Positions 24,696 through 34,282 are shown, numbered from the stretch's first letter. The stretch is DNA of 64,000 nucleotides from Mycolicibacterium sp. CBMA 247 (GCF_009729095.1 NZ_VTGX01000002.1:620001-684000), one strand, 5' to 3'. Numbers and translations are program-made. The notes: generated by a model not told the origin, from the sequence alone.

Positions 24696-25936
24696 GGATT
24701 GATCGTGTTCTCGCCGATCTGGCGGCCCCACACGTACTCGGCCATAATCGGCTGGCCGAGTTCGAAGTGGTTGTAGGGCGCGATCGACGCACCGGTATCC
24801 ATCACCAGATACGGAGCCGGCCACAGGTCACGAGTGACCGGCTGCCAGCAGCCCGGCCGGCCCTCCGGCCCGCCCTTGGCGTTCACCCGGGGCAGGTTGT
24901 CCGGGTAGACCCACGGGTTGCCGACGCCGACCAGGAAGTCCTGTAGCTCGAACCCATAGCCGTTGCGGGTCTGCTGAGCGAACTTCGGAGCGGCCTCGGC
25001 GTAGTTGTGGATCATGCAGTACAACGCCGGGCTGTTGCGGTCGAGCATCGCGCTGACTGGCAGCAGGTCCTGGGCGCCGCGCACCAGGTACGGGCCGCCG
25101 CGCTCGAAGATGTCGCCGCCGGTGTTGCCGAATCCGACCGCGGCCACCAACGCCTTGTCCAGGTTGGCGCGCTGCTCGTTGAGCGTGTGTGCGGTGGTGA
25201 CGGCGTTGGCCAGGCCATCCCACAGGTCCGGTGAGGCCTTGGCGTAGACCTCGCCCAGGTTGGCCAGACCCGCAATGTCCCGGCGGATCTCGGGCATCCG
25301 CGGGTTGAGGTCGGCCAGGATGGCATTGCCGTTGACGATCGACTGGCCGAACTTGTTGCCCAGGCCGTCGAGGGCTTGGGCGGTCGCGGTCAGCGTCTCG
25401 TTCAACTTGATCGGGTCGATCTGCTCGGAGATCGCGGTGATCGTCTCGAACAGCGTGTTGAACTCCGTCGTCACGCCCTTGGCGTGAATAGGCGTGGCCG
25501 GGGACACCCGGACCGGCGACGGATTGTCGGGTGCGGTGAACGAGATGTACTTGTTGCCGAACACCGTGGTGGCCTTCAGTTCGGCGACCACGTTCTCCGG
25601 GATCAGCTTCAGGTACCGAGGCTTGACGTCCAGGGTCAGCTTGGCCTGCGGATTCTCGCCGACGTCCACCACGTCCACGGCGGTCAGCCGGCCGATCGGC
25701 ACCCCGTTGAAGGTGACCTTCGAGCCGGGGTCCATCGACAGGCCCGAGCGGTTGGACAGCACGGTGAGCTGCGTCTTTTCCTCGAACGCACCGCGGAACT
25801 GCATCCACGTCAACGTCAGCACCGCGACCAGCACGATGATCATGCCCGCGCACGCGGTCTTGTACGGCGGGTCATACCGCCAGTGCTTGAACCGCTGTTC
25901 CAAGCGGTCCCGCACCGTCGCGGTGGATGAGGCCAC
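24692..25936 (-). CDS. Solitary MceA-type MCE-family protein
   Basis: 414 residues. The GTG at 25936 is seven bases after GGAGG and is preferred to a TTG at 25942. One N-terminal transmembrane helix (ACAGMIIVLVAVLTLTWM) precedes the MCE domain (LTVLSNRSGLSMDPGSKVTF, then GVPIGRLTAV) and a long helical region ending in a Pro/Trp-rich C-terminus (LGQPIMAEYVWGRQIGE), like MceA subunits. MCE proteins form hexameric tunnels that carry lipids across the envelope. Normally mceA is followed by mceB-F and preceded by yrbE genes; none are here. It may assemble with subunits from other loci. Confidence 0.82.
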   Translation of the reverse strand: MASSTATVRDRLEQRFKHWRYDPPYKTACAGMIIVLVAVLTLTWMQFRGAFEEKTQLTVLSNRSGLSMDPGSKVTFNGVPIGRLTAVDVVDVGENPQAKLTLDVKPRYLKLIPENVVAELKATTVFGNKYISFTAPDNPSPVRVSPATPIHAKGVTTEFNTLFETITAISEQIDPIKLNETLTATAQALDGLGNKFGQSIVNGNAILADLNPRMPEIRRDIAGLANLGEVYAKASPDLWDGLANAVTTAHTLNEQRANLDKALVAAVGFGNTGGDIFERGGPYLVRGAQDLLPVSAMLDRNSPALYCMIHNYAEAAPKFAQQTRNGYGFELQDFLVGVGNPWVYPDNLPRVNAKGGPEGRPGCWQPVTRDLWPAPYLVMDTGASIAPYNHFELGQPIMAEYVWGRQIGENTINP

Positions 25937-26085
25937 GCGCAAACCTCCGACTTATTGACGCAGCCAGCTAGTGAGTAAGCAAAACTGTCGCAAACAACTA
26001 GAGACAACTGCAACTACAGGCCACTCAGTGCGGCGAACATCAAATTGAAGACACTAGGAGACCCCCGTCACAGACTAGGCGCTGA

Positions 26086-26805
26086 TCAGGTATTTCTGCC
26101 GCCGTTCACGCCGACGATCTGGCCGGTGATGTAGCCGGCCTCCTCCGAGATCAGGAACGAACACGTCGCGGCAATGTCCTCGGGCCGGCCCATCCGCCGC
26201 ACCGGGGTGGCGTCAATGGTGTTCTGGATGTCGCCCAGCTCGCCGCGGGACTCGGCGGCACGCAGCATCGGGGTGTCGATGAAGCCCGGCGGCACGGCGT
26301 TGACCGTGATCCCGGCCGGGCCGAATTCGAGGGCCAGCGACTTGGTCAGCCCGTTCACCGCCGACTTGGCCGACACGTAGTGGCTCATGTACGGCACGCC
26401 GGAGTGCGTACTCGACGAGGAGATGTTGACGATGCGGCCCCAGCCGGCCTCGATCATGTCGGGCAGGGCGGCCTGCACCACGTGGAACACCCCGTTGAGG
26501 TTGACGTTGACCACGCGCTGCCATTCTTCGAAGCTGATCTCGGTGAACGGCTTGAACCCGCTCAGCCCGGCGGCGTTGACCAGGATGGTCACCGGCCCCA
26601 GCTGCTCGCGGACGGCCTTGAACACCGCATCGACCTGGGCGCGGTCGGTGACGTCGGCGGCATAGGCGTGCTCGGCGTCGCTGTCGGGATCGGGGGCCGT
26701 GAGGTCGAGGGTGGCCACCTGGTATCCATCGGCGGCCAGCCGCTCGGCGACGGCCTTCCCGATTCCGGAGGCGCCCCCGGTGACCAATGCTGTCTTGACT
26801 GTCAT
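26086..26805 (-). CDS. Short-chain dehydrogenase/reductase
   Basis: 239 residues from the ATG at 26805, with AAGGGA upstream. Classic SDR: cofactor loop TGGASGIGK, NAAG-type motif LVNAAGLSG, catalytic Ser in NISSSSTHSG and YVSAK (Tyr-x-x-x-Lys), then PPGFIDTPM. The end GQIVGVNGG is usual for FabG-like enzymes. Acidic residue after strand 2 (TLDLTAP) suggests NAD. It lies 41 bases after tetR in the same direction and probably acts with the CMD/P450 genes divergent to it. Confidence 0.88.
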   Translation of the reverse strand: MTVKTALVTGGASGIGKAVAERLAADGYQVATLDLTAPDPDSDAEHAYAADVTDRAQVDAVFKAVREQLGPVTILVNAAGLSGFKPFTEISFEEWQRVVNVNLNGVFHVVQAALPDMIEAGWGRIVNISSSSTHSGVPYMSHYVSAKSAVNGLTKSLALEFGPAGITVNAVPPGFIDTPMLRAAESRGELGDIQNTIDATPVRRMGRPEDIAATCSFLISEEAGYITGQIVGVNGGRNT

Positions 26806-26846
26806 CTCATTCCCTTCGGTAATAGCCTGAATTGCAATGCTTTTCG

Positions 26847-27425
26847 TCAACGACGAGTGGCGCGCAGGCCAAGGGTGCGGCGAGCGGCGTCGGTCAGGAG
26901 GCGGTGGAGCTGCTCATCGGGCAGACCCGCGGAGGCGACGCCGGCGGCCGCGGCGATCCCCGAGAACACCATCGCGGCCTTGACCGTGCCGGCCGGACCG
27001 GGATCGACATCGGCCAGTAGTGCCATCTGACGGTCGATCACGCTGTCCCACTCGGGTCGGGTGCGCAGCGCCTCGTCCACGCTCGGGTCGCCGGCCAGAA
27101 CCGAGACCAACGCCCGATTGTGGACAGCCAGTTCGGCGTAGCCGCGCACCATGCGGTCGGCCCGGGTATGCGCGCTGCGATGGGTCTCGGCTTCCTCGAC
27201 GATCCGCTGAAGTTGCGCGAGTACCGGGTCAAGGGCGGCGGTCAGCAGCTGTTCGCGGGTGCGGAAGTGGTAGTAGATGGCGGCCTTGGTGAAGCCCAGC
27301 TCATCGGCGATCATCTGCAGCGATGTGCCCGCGAAGCCATGCCGGGTGAACAGCCTGACGGCTGCCTCCACGAGGCGCGCGCTGGTGGTGTTCGCGCCGG
27401 CCGGTTCGGCCGTGGCGGTCTCCAT
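26847..27425 (-). CDS. TetR-family regulator of the SDR / CMD / P450 cluster
   Basis: 192 residues. HTH: TSLQMIADELGFTKAAIYYHF. Located between the SDR gene, which it precedes in the same operon, and the divergent CMD-P450 pair. Two copies of a CGATCGTAAAG-based site in the divergent promoter region are its likely operators. The ligand is probably a substrate of the cluster. Confidence 0.87.
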   Translation of the reverse strand: METATAEPAGANTTSARLVEAAVRLFTRHGFAGTSLQMIADELGFTKAAIYYHFRTREQLLTAALDPVLAQLQRIVEEAETHRSAHTRADRMVRGYAELAVHNRALVSVLAGDPSVDEALRTRPEWDSVIDRQMALLADVDPGPAGTVKAAMVFSGIAAAAGVASAGLPDEQLHRLLTDAARRTLGLRATRR

Positions 27426-27461
27426 CGGTGTTCCCCCTCGTGTGCATTCCGGCTGAATCTA

Positions 27462-27500
27462 CTTTACGATCGTAAAGCAGATTACTAGTCGATCGTAAAG
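27462..27500. promoter_or_regulatory. Pair of TetR operators
   Basis: CTTTACGATCGTAAAG (27462-27477) is a perfect 16-base palindrome. A second, imperfect copy with the same right half, CGATCGTAAAG, ends at 27500. Centres are about 22 bases apart, i.e. two helical turns on the same DNA face, suiting cooperative binding between tetR and the CMD gene. Confidence 0.7.
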
Positions 27501-27547
27501 TTGGGTCGACGTTGTTGGGTGATGTTGCCCCCGAAAGGACGATTCGA

Positions 27548-28108
27548 ATGTTGACGCCGTTGCCGGCCGAGGACTGGGACGATCAGGCACGTGAGGCCCT
27601 GGCCTCCACGGTGCCCCCGGAGCGCCGGCATCCCGACGCGGCGGGCAACGCGTTGTCCACGCTGGTGCGCCATCCGGTGCTGGCCGGGGCCTTCCTGCCG
27701 TTCAACACCTATCTGCAGCTGTCCTCCACGCTGCCCGAGCGCATCCGCGAGCTGGTGATCCTGCGTACCGCTTTCCACCACGGATGTGTGTATGAGTGGG
27801 GACACCACAGCGCGATGGCGCGGCGCCTGGGGCTGACCGAGGCGGATGTCGATTCGGCCCGAACCGGCTCAGCGGCAGACGAATTCGACCAGGCGGTGCT
27901 CGACGCGGTCGATGACCTGCACGCCGGGTCGCGGATATCGGCTGAAGTCTGGGAACGCTTGGGACAGCGGCTCGACGACCGGCAGCGGATGGACCTGATG
28001 TTCACCTTCGGTGGCTACAGCACGCTGGCATTTGCCCTGAACACCTTTGACGTCCAGTTGGAGGACGGCGCAGGCACCGACGAGTTCTACGCCTCGCTGG
28101 CGAACTGA
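27548..28108 (+). CDS. Carboxymuconolactone decarboxylase (AhpD-like) family protein
   Basis: 186 residues from the ATG at 27548 (AAAGGA eight bases upstream). The CMD domain is visible as RIRELVILRTAFHHGCVYEWGHH (split across two helices) with a single Cys and the conserved Glu/His; the AhpD-type CxxC is absent, so disulphide reductase activity is unlikely. Members act in aromatic lactone chemistry or as peroxide-linked proteins. It is followed after 10 bases by a P450 gene, suggesting a joint catabolic step. Confidence 0.8.
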   Translation: MLTPLPAEDWDDQAREALASTVPPERRHPDAAGNALSTLVRHPVLAGAFLPFNTYLQLSSTLPERIRELVILRTAFHHGCVYEWGHHSAMARRLGLTEADVDSARTGSAADEFDQAVLDAVDDLHAGSRISAEVWERLGQRLDDRQRMDLMFTFGGYSTLAFALNTFDVQLEDGAGTDEFYASLAN

Positions 28109-28118
28109 AAGGCCCCAC

Positions 28119-29408
28119 ATGAGCACGCCGGACAACGGAGACTTCCCGGACTTCTTCCGGGACGAGAGCCTGGTGGCCGATCCGTACCCGTTCCTCGCCG
28201 AGCTACGTGAACGCTGCCCGGTACAGCCCGAACCGCACCATGACGTGGTGATGGTGACCGGGTACGACGAGGCGACGGCCGTCTTCGGCGACGCAGAGAC
28301 GTTCTCATCGGCCGCGGCGGTCACCGGACCGTTCCCGGGATTCCCGGTCGACCTGTCGGGCCGTCCCGACCACGAGGTGAGCGAGCTGATCGAGCGCCAC
28401 CGTGACGAATTGCCGATGAGCGATCAGATCATCACATTCGATCCGCCCACCCACACCAGTCACCGCGCGCTGTTGATGGGGCTCATCACGCCGAAGCGTC
28501 TCAAGGAGAACGAGGACTTCATGTGGCGGCTGGCTGACCAGGCGCTGGAGCCCTACCTGGCCCGCGGCGGCGGGGAATTCATCACGGAGTTCGCCGGCCC
28601 GTTCACCCTGATGGTGATCGCCGACCTGTTGGGCGTGCCCGAGTCCGACCGCGCCGAGTTCGCGGCTCGGATGGGCAACCTCGGCGAGGCGGGGGTCGGC
28701 AGCACCGGCGAGGGCACCATGGAGCACAGCCCGCTGGAGTACCTCTACGAGAAGTTCTCCGGCTACATCGACGACAGACGGCGCAATCCGCGCGCCGACA
28801 CCCTCTCCGAAATGGCCGCCACGACGTTCCCGGACGGGTCGACCCCCGAGGTCATCGATGTGGTGCGGCTGGCGTCCAATCTGTACACGGCCGGCCAGGA
28901 GACGACGGTGCGGCTGCTGAGTACCGCGCTCAAGCTGCTTGCCGAACGCCGGGATCTACAAGATCTGTTACGTGCCGAGCCCAACCGGATCCCGAACTTC
29001 ATCGAGGAGACATTGCGGTGGGAGAGCCCGGTCAAGGGTGACTTCCGGCTGGCCCGGGCCGCGGCCACGATCGGCGGGGTCGACGTGCCTGCCGGATCCA
29101 CGCTGATGGTGTGCAACGGCGCGGCCAACCGTGATCCCCAGCAGTTCGAGAATCCCGACACCTTCGACGTGGCCCGTCCGAATGCCCGGCGCCACATCGC
29201 ATTCGGACGCGGTGTGCACTCCTGTCCGGGGGCGCCGCTGGCCCGGGCGGAGGCCAGGGTGTGCCTGGAGCGGCTGCTGGCCCGCACCACACACATAGGT
29301 CTGTCCGAGGCCGAGCACGGCCCCGTTGGTGACCGCCGGTTCAGTTACGTGCCGACCTACATCCTGCGCGGGCTGACCGCGCTGCACCTGGAGGTCACCC
29401 CGCGCTGA
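28119..29408 (+). CDS. Cytochrome P450
   Basis: 429 residues from the ATG at 28119. All P450 marks are present: I-helix AGQETT, K-helix EETLRW (ExxR) and the haem loop FGRGVHSCPG with the ligand Cys. The N-terminus is soluble, as is usual in bacteria. The CYP family is not assigned. The substrate is unknown; the CMD and SDR neighbours suggest an alicyclic or aromatic compound being hydroxylated and oxidised further. Confidence 0.92.
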   Translation: MSTPDNGDFPDFFRDESLVADPYPFLAELRERCPVQPEPHHDVVMVTGYDEATAVFGDAETFSSAAAVTGPFPGFPVDLSGRPDHEVSELIERHRDELPMSDQIITFDPPTHTSHRALLMGLITPKRLKENEDFMWRLADQALEPYLARGGGEFITEFAGPFTLMVIADLLGVPESDRAEFAARMGNLGEAGVGSTGEGTMEHSPLEYLYEKFSGYIDDRRRNPRADTLSEMAATTFPDGSTPEVIDVVRLASNLYTAGQETTVRLLSTALKLLAERRDLQDLLRAEPNRIPNFIEETLRWESPVKGDFRLARAAATIGGVDVPAGSTLMVCNGAANRDPQQFENPDTFDVARPNARRHIAFGRGVHSCPGAPLARAEARVCLERLLARTTHIGLSEAEHGPVGDRRFSYVPTYILRGLTALHLEVTPR

Positions 29409-29423
29409 AAGCCGCAGGGCGCC

Positions 29424-29441
29424 AGCCGATCACGATCGGCT
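29424..29441. terminator. Hairpin between convergent P450 and fusA2 genes
   Basis: Arms AGCCGAT and ATCGGCT with a CACG loop occupy nearly the whole 31-base space between two converging stop codons. It lacks a T-tract, as is common in mycobacteria. Probable bidirectional terminator. Confidence 0.5.
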
Positions 29442-31614
29442 AAGCGGTGCGACGCACCCGTGCCGCGGCCGATTCGGGCATCGGCTCGTAACGGGCGAAC
29501 TCCCGGGTGAACGCCCCGGCCCCGTGCGACAGTGACCGCAGGTCGATCGCATACCGGGTCAGTTCGACCTCAGGAATCTCAGCCTTCACCAAGGTCCGGT
29601 CCTCATCGGATTTGTCGGTACCGAGCACCCGGCCGCGCCGGCCGGCCAGATCGCTCATCACCGCACCCACCAGATCGTCGGGCACCACCACGGTCACATC
29701 GGCGATCGGCTCGAGCAGGTTCACACCGGCTGCCGCCGCGGCCTCCCGCAAGGCCAGTCCGCCGGCCATCTGGAAGGCGAAATCCGAGGAGTCGACGCTG
29801 TGTGCCTTGCCGTCGACCAGCGTCACCCGGATGTCGACGACGCGATAGCCGGTGTCCCCGTGATCACGGCCGATTCCCCTCTCCATCTGGGCCCGCACGC
29901 CCTTCTCGACGCTCGGGATGAACTGGCGCGGTACGGACCCGCCGACGACCTTGTCGACGAACTCGAAACCGGTGCCCTCCGGCAGCGGCTCGACCTCGAT
30001 ATCGCAGACCGCGTACTGCCCGTGCCCGCCGGACTGCTTGACGTGCCTGCCGTGTCCGATTGCCTTGCCGCCGAGCGTTTCCCGCAGTGGCACCCGCAAC
30101 TCGACGGTGTCCACCGACACCCCGTAGCGGCGCGACAGCGCGTCGAGCACGACCCCGGCGTGCGCCTCACCCATGCACCACAGCACGATCTGGTGGGTTT
30201 CGGGATTCTGTTCGATGCGCAGGGTGGGATCCTCGGCGGCCAGCCGCTGCAACCCGACCGAGAGCTTGTCCTCGTCGGTCTTGGCGCGGGGCTGCACCGC
30301 GATCGGCAGCAGCGGGTCGGGCATCGTCCACGGACGCAGCACCAGCGGATCGGCCTTGTCGCTGAGGGTGTCACCGGTCTCGGCCCGGCTGAGCCGGCCG
30401 ATCGCACAGATGTCGCCGGCCACCACCGATGGTGCCGGGCGCTGCTGCTTGCCCAGCGGGAAGGACAGGGTGCCGATGCGCTCGTCCTCATCATGATCTG
30501 CATGCCCGTGCGAACCGGTCGCGGCCACGGACCCTTCGACGGACTCACTGAACGCAGAAAAATGGCCCGACACATGCACGGTGGCGTCGGGCCTGATGGT
30601 GCCGGAGAACACCCGGACCAGGCTGACCCTGCCGACATAAGGATCCGACGTCGTCTTCACCACCTCGGCCAGCAGCGGTCCGGACGGATCGCACGCCATC
30701 GGCTTGCGGGAGGCGCCGGTGGCGGCGAACACCTCGGGCAACCGGTGCTCGGACGGTGACGGGAAGCCGCGGGTGGCGATCTCGAGCAGTTCCAGCGTGC
30801 CGACCCCCGACCCGCTGCACACCGGGACCACCGGGAAGAACGAGCCGCGCGCCACGGCCTTCTCCAGGTCGGCGATCAGCACCGACTCATCGATCTCCTC
30901 GCCGCCCAGGTAGCGCTCCATCAGAGTCTCGTCCTCGGACTCCTCGATGATCCCCTCGATCAGGGAGCCGCGCAGTTCGGCGATCTGGTCGTCATAGGAG
31001 TCATCGGGCGGGCGGGTGGTGCGGGTGCCGCCGCTGTATTCGTAGTGAGTGCGGGTGAGCAGCCCGATCACCCCACCTCCCGCCGGGAAGTACAGGGGAG
31101 CCACCTTGTCGCCGAAGGCCCGCTGGGCACCGGCCAGCGCGTTGGCGTAGTTGGCCCTGGCGTGATCGAGCTTGGTGATGACCACGGCGCGCGGCATGCC
31201 CACCGCCGCACATTCCTGCCACAGTGCCTTCGTCGGCTCGTCGATGTTCTCGTTGGCCGCGATGACGAACAACGCGCAATCGGCGGCACGCAGCCCCGCG
31301 CGCAGTTCCCCGACGAAATCGGCGTACCCGGGGGTGTCGATCAGGTTGACCTTGATCCCGTTGTGCTGCAACGGGGCCAGCGCGAGCCCGACCGAACGCT
31401 GCTGGCCGATCTCGGCGTCGTCGAAATCGCAGACCGTCGACCCGTCGACCACCGAACCCGGGCGGATCAGTACCCCCGCGGCCACCAGCAGCGCCTCCAC
31501 GAGGGTGGTCTTGCCTGCACCTGACGGGCCGACGAGAACTATGTTGCGAATGGCGGCGGGGTTGTCCGCGGTGGGAACAACCCCGTTGCCGGCCGAATTC
31601 GTCTTGTCCGCCAT
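29440..31614 (-). CDS. fusA2: EF-G-like GTPase FusA2
   Basis: 724 residues from the ATG at 31614 (AGGAGG six bases upstream). Elongation-factor-G architecture: G1 loop GPSGAGKT (29-36), G3 DTPGYADF, then domains II-V with the C-terminal domain IV/V motifs KQSGGHGQYAVCD and ELTRYAIDLRSLSHGAG. The G4 motif reads TKLD instead of the NKxD of true EF-G, and the switch regions are divergent, so it is probably not the housekeeping translocase. It matches M. tuberculosis FusA2 (Rv0120c), and an Rv0121c-like gene lies nearby. Role uncertain. Confidence 0.88.
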   Translation of the reverse strand: MADKTNSAGNGVVPTADNPAAIRNIVLVGPSGAGKTTLVEALLVAAGVLIRPGSVVDGSTVCDFDDAEIGQQRSVGLALAPLQHNGIKVNLIDTPGYADFVGELRAGLRAADCALFVIAANENIDEPTKALWQECAAVGMPRAVVITKLDHARANYANALAGAQRAFGDKVAPLYFPAGGGVIGLLTRTHYEYSGGTRTTRPPDDSYDDQIAELRGSLIEGIIEESEDETLMERYLGGEEIDESVLIADLEKAVARGSFFPVVPVCSGSGVGTLELLEIATRGFPSPSEHRLPEVFAATGASRKPMACDPSGPLLAEVVKTTSDPYVGRVSLVRVFSGTIRPDATVHVSGHFSAFSESVEGSVAATGSHGHADHDEDERIGTLSFPLGKQQRPAPSVVAGDICAIGRLSRAETGDTLSDKADPLVLRPWTMPDPLLPIAVQPRAKTDEDKLSVGLQRLAAEDPTLRIEQNPETHQIVLWCMGEAHAGVVLDALSRRYGVSVDTVELRVPLRETLGGKAIGHGRHVKQSGGHGQYAVCDIEVEPLPEGTGFEFVDKVVGGSVPRQFIPSVEKGVRAQMERGIGRDHGDTGYRVVDIRVTLVDGKAHSVDSSDFAFQMAGGLALREAAAAAGVNLLEPIADVTVVVPDDLVGAVMSDLAGRRGRVLGTDKSDEDRTLVKAEIPEVELTRYAIDLRSLSHGAGAFTREFARYEPMPESAAARVRRTA

Positions 31615-31822
31615 GGCAGTCCTCCTGGTGTCCCGGGGCGCCCCGCTGCGGCCCGCCGGACCTGCCATCCACCATTCCCCGATGTGACCTGCAGCACAAG
31701 GCCCGCGCCGGGCTGCCGCGAAATGTGAGCAGTCGCCGCGCCGGCGCTGTGACCGGCCGGTCCGGCGCCACAAATGCGAGTTGTCAGGGGCATGAGCCGG
31801 GCCAAGGCTTGAGGACATGGAC

Positions 31823-32791
31823 ATGGAGACCGACATCGATACGCAAGCCAGGCGATACGCCCGCTTTCTGCCCGCGCAACACCGGGCCGAACAGATCCGG
31901 CCGGCGTCGACGTGGTGGTCGTGGCGCGGCAGCGAGGTGCACATCGCGCGAGTGACCGCGCCCGACAGCGACATCCGCGTGCTGGTACTTCACGGCGCCG
32001 GCGGCTACTCGGGTGCACTGTGGCCCATGGCCGCGGCAGCGGCCGCCGAGGGAGTCGAGGTGCTGGTGCCCGATCTGCCGCTCTACGGCTACACCGCCGA
32101 ACCGCGGCCCGCGACCGTCAGGTACGACGACTGGGTCGATTTGGTGTGCGATCTCATCCGTGCCGAACACCGCGACGATGACCGTCCGCTGATCGTGTTC
32201 GGTGCCAGCATGGGCGGGCTGCTCGGCTACGAGGCCGCGGCCCGCACCGGCCTGGTGTCCCACGTGGTGGCGACCTGCCTGCTCGACCCCGCCGATCCGG
32301 CGGCCCGCCGCGCGGCCGCCCGCTTCTCGCCGGTGGGCACCGCCGGGCCGGGCCTCCTGCGGACGGTCGATCCGTGGTTGGGCCGACTACGGGTGCCGAT
32401 CCGCTGGCTGGTGAAAATGACTGCGATGAGCGGCAACCGGGAGCTCGCCCGGTTGTGCGCGACCGATCCGTTGGGCGGCGGCGTGCGGGTGCCGCTCGGA
32501 TTCCTGTGCAGCTGGCTGAATTTCGCCCACGCCAGGCCGGAGACCTTCGATACCGCGCCGGTGACGCTGGTGCATCCGGACGCAGACCGCTGGACGCCGG
32601 CGGCGCTGAGCCTCCGGTTCCTCGACCGCATCGCCGCCCCCACCCGGCTGGTGATGCTGGACGGGTGCGGTCACTATCCGGTGGAGGAGCCCGGCCTCAG
32701 CCAGCTGGTGACGGCGCTGCGCCTGGTCCGTGACGAGGTCCGCCGCGGCACCCGGTCAATCGCCGAGCAGCCGCAGGACGAGTTCCAGTAA
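31823..32791 (+). CDS. Alpha/beta hydrolase
   Basis: 322 residues from the ATG at 31823, eight bases after GAGG; the ATG at 31817 is too close to it. The hydrolase fold shows the oxyanion segment LVLHGAGGYSG, nucleophile elbow GASMG, acid Asp in LVHPDADRWTP and the catalytic His in DGCGHYPVEEPG. It resembles serine aminopeptidase/monoacylglycerol-lipase-like enzymes. It is divergent from fusA2 (208 bases between starts) and its last 36 bases overlap the convergent tetR. Confidence 0.83.
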   Translation: METDIDTQARRYARFLPAQHRAEQIRPASTWWSWRGSEVHIARVTAPDSDIRVLVLHGAGGYSGALWPMAAAAAAEGVEVLVPDLPLYGYTAEPRPATVRYDDWVDLVCDLIRAEHRDDDRPLIVFGASMGGLLGYEAAARTGLVSHVVATCLLDPADPAARRAAARFSPVGTAGPGLLRTVDPWLGRLRVPIRWLVKMTAMSGNRELARLCATDPLGGGVRVPLGFLCSWLNFAHARPETFDTAPVTLVHPDADRWTPAALSLRFLDRIAAPTRLVMLDGCGHYPVEEPGLSQLVTALRLVRDEVRRGTRSIAEQPQDEFQ

Positions 32792-33367
32792 CGGCTCGGT
32801 GTCCATACCGCGTCGCGGCATCACCCGGTGCAGCTGCGCGTCCACCGTGTGCACCAGAACCTGTGCGGTGGCCAGTGCACTCTCATCGTCGCCGACCCGT
32901 CCGCCTACACCGCAGCGGCGCAGGTGAAACGCGACCTCATGGGTGAGGTGATCCTCGAATCGCTGCAGTGCCACCAGCTCGGCGGCCCGGGCCGGAACCA
33001 CCCGGTGCATCAGCCCATGCAGGCCGGGACGGTCGCTGTGCAGCGCCACCAGCGTGTCGAGGATGGTCCGCATGGTGTCCTCGAACGGCGGCTCCTGCAC
33101 CCGTAGCTGGTCGAACACCGCGTCCAACCGTTCGACGGCCTTCTTCACGTGCCGCTGCGCCAGCGCGTACAGCAGCGCCTGCTTGTTCGGAAAGTACTGG
33201 TAGATCGAGCCGATCGATACACCGGCCTTCTCGGCGATGCGATTGGTGGTGGCAGACAAGCCCTCCCGGTCGAACACCTGCGCCGCCGCTTCCAGCATCA
33301 CGTCGACGGTCTCCCTGGACCGCCGTTGCCGGGGCGCTTTGCGCGGTGCGTCGTTCACCGCATTCAC
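32756..33367 (-). CDS. TetR-family regulator
   Basis: 203 residues. The GTG at 33367 overlaps the stop of the upstream PPOX gene as GTGA, which fixes the start by coupling. [24 protein letters not shown], preceded by [16 protein letters not shown]. No inverted repeat was found at its own start, consistent with being the second gene of an operon. It may control the convergent hydrolase. Confidence 0.87.
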   Translation of the reverse strand: MNAVNDAPRKAPRQRRSRETVDVMLEAAAQVFDREGLSATTNRIAEKAGVSIGSIYQYFPNKQALLYALAQRHVKKAVERLDAVFDQLRVQEPPFEDTMRTILDTLVALHSDRPGLHGLMHRVVPARAAELVALQRFEDHLTHEVAFHLRRCGVGGRVGDDESALATAQVLVHTVDAQLHRVMPRRGMDTEPLLELVLRLLGD

Positions 33368-33792
33368 ACCTGCCAGGACGACCAGTGCGTCACGCTGATC
33401 GTGATCACCGGACCGTTCAAGGCAATCCGCTCGTACTGCGGGTACTTCGCGCGCAGCAGCCCATAGCCGGTCGCCATCTCGTCACCGCTGTGATGGATGG
33501 TGGCCCGTCCGTCGGCGCGTACCCACCACAGGTGCGACCATTCGTCGGTGTAATGGTCGACCAGAAGGCTGACCCGGGAATCGCCTTCGATGTTGGCCAG
33601 CCGGCGCAGTCGTTGCGTGGTCTTCGGTTTGGCATCCACAGCGGTATAGATGGTGGCAGGTTCCTGTGCCCCGGTGGGGAGGACGACCGCGAACACCACG
33701 GGCACCAGGTGCGGTGCGCCGTCGGAGCCCAGCGTCGCCAGCACCGCCGCCGGCGCGTTCGCGAACTGGGCCATCGCCTCGAGTCCGGACAT
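33364..33792 (-). CDS. PPOX-class F420/FMN-dependent oxidoreductase (Rv0121c-like)
   Basis: 142 residues. The split beta-barrel flavin/F420-binding fold is visible: [61 protein letters not shown], and a C-terminal [12 protein letters not shown]. It matches the TIGR03668-type subfamily and the M. tuberculosis gene Rv0121c, next to fusA2 as here. Probable deazaflavin-dependent reductase; substrate unknown. First gene of a two-gene operon with tetR. Confidence 0.85.
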   Translation of the reverse strand: MSGLEAMAQFANAPAAVLATLGSDGAPHLVPVVFAVVLPTGAQEPATIYTAVDAKPKTTQRLRRLANIEGDSRVSLLVDHYTDEWSHLWWVRADGRATIHHSGDEMATGYGLLRAKYPQYERIALNGPVITISVTHWSSWQV

Positions 33793-33847
33793 GGATTCAG
33801 GGTAGGCGGTCGGCGCCGATGTTGGGCTTGCTCAGACACCGGCCCGC

Positions 33848-34282
33848 TCAGCTGCGGGGATGCCTGGGCTGTGGGGCCACGCTGATCGGGGAACGGGTGA
33901 CCGGGGTGCGGGTGACACCGATCTCGGGTTTCTTGGTTTCGCTCGGCCGGTAGGTGGGCCGGTACACCGGGGCCTGCTGCGTTTCCTCGGGCGGCGGAGG
34001 TGGCGGCGCCGGAGGGGCGGGTGCCAGCCCGACGCGCAGTGATGGTGACGGCAGTGGGCTGGTGGCCGACGGAGACGGCGAGGATGGCGTCGGCTCCGCG
34101 TCATCGATCGAGGCGGAATCCCTAAGCAGCAACAGCACACCCGAGACCACGATGGACGCAGCGGCCAGGGCGGTGGCGATCAGCGCGATCGTGGCCCGTC
34201 GGGTGCGGTACCAAGGCACCGCGGCCGGCTTGAAGGACCAGTCGTTGAGGTCGAAGTTGCCACCGGGCCCCGGAACCGACAC
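33848..34282 (-). CDS. Proline-rich single-pass membrane protein
   Basis: 144 residues. A short N-terminus (DLNDWSFKPAAVPWYRTRRA) precedes one transmembrane helix (about 30-53) and a low-complexity extracytoplasmic tail rich in Pro, Ser and Thr (PAPPAPPPPPPEE). Such tails occur in mycobacterial wall-spanning proteins. No domain is recognised. It is divergent from the ABC importer operon. Confidence 0.6.
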   Translation of the reverse strand: MSVPGPGGNFDLNDWSFKPAAVPWYRTRRATIALIATALAAASIVVSGVLLLLRDSASIDDAEPTPSSPSPSATSPLPSPSLRVGLAPAPPAPPPPPPEETQQAPVYRPTYRPSETKKPEIGVTRTPVTRSPISVAPQPRHPRS

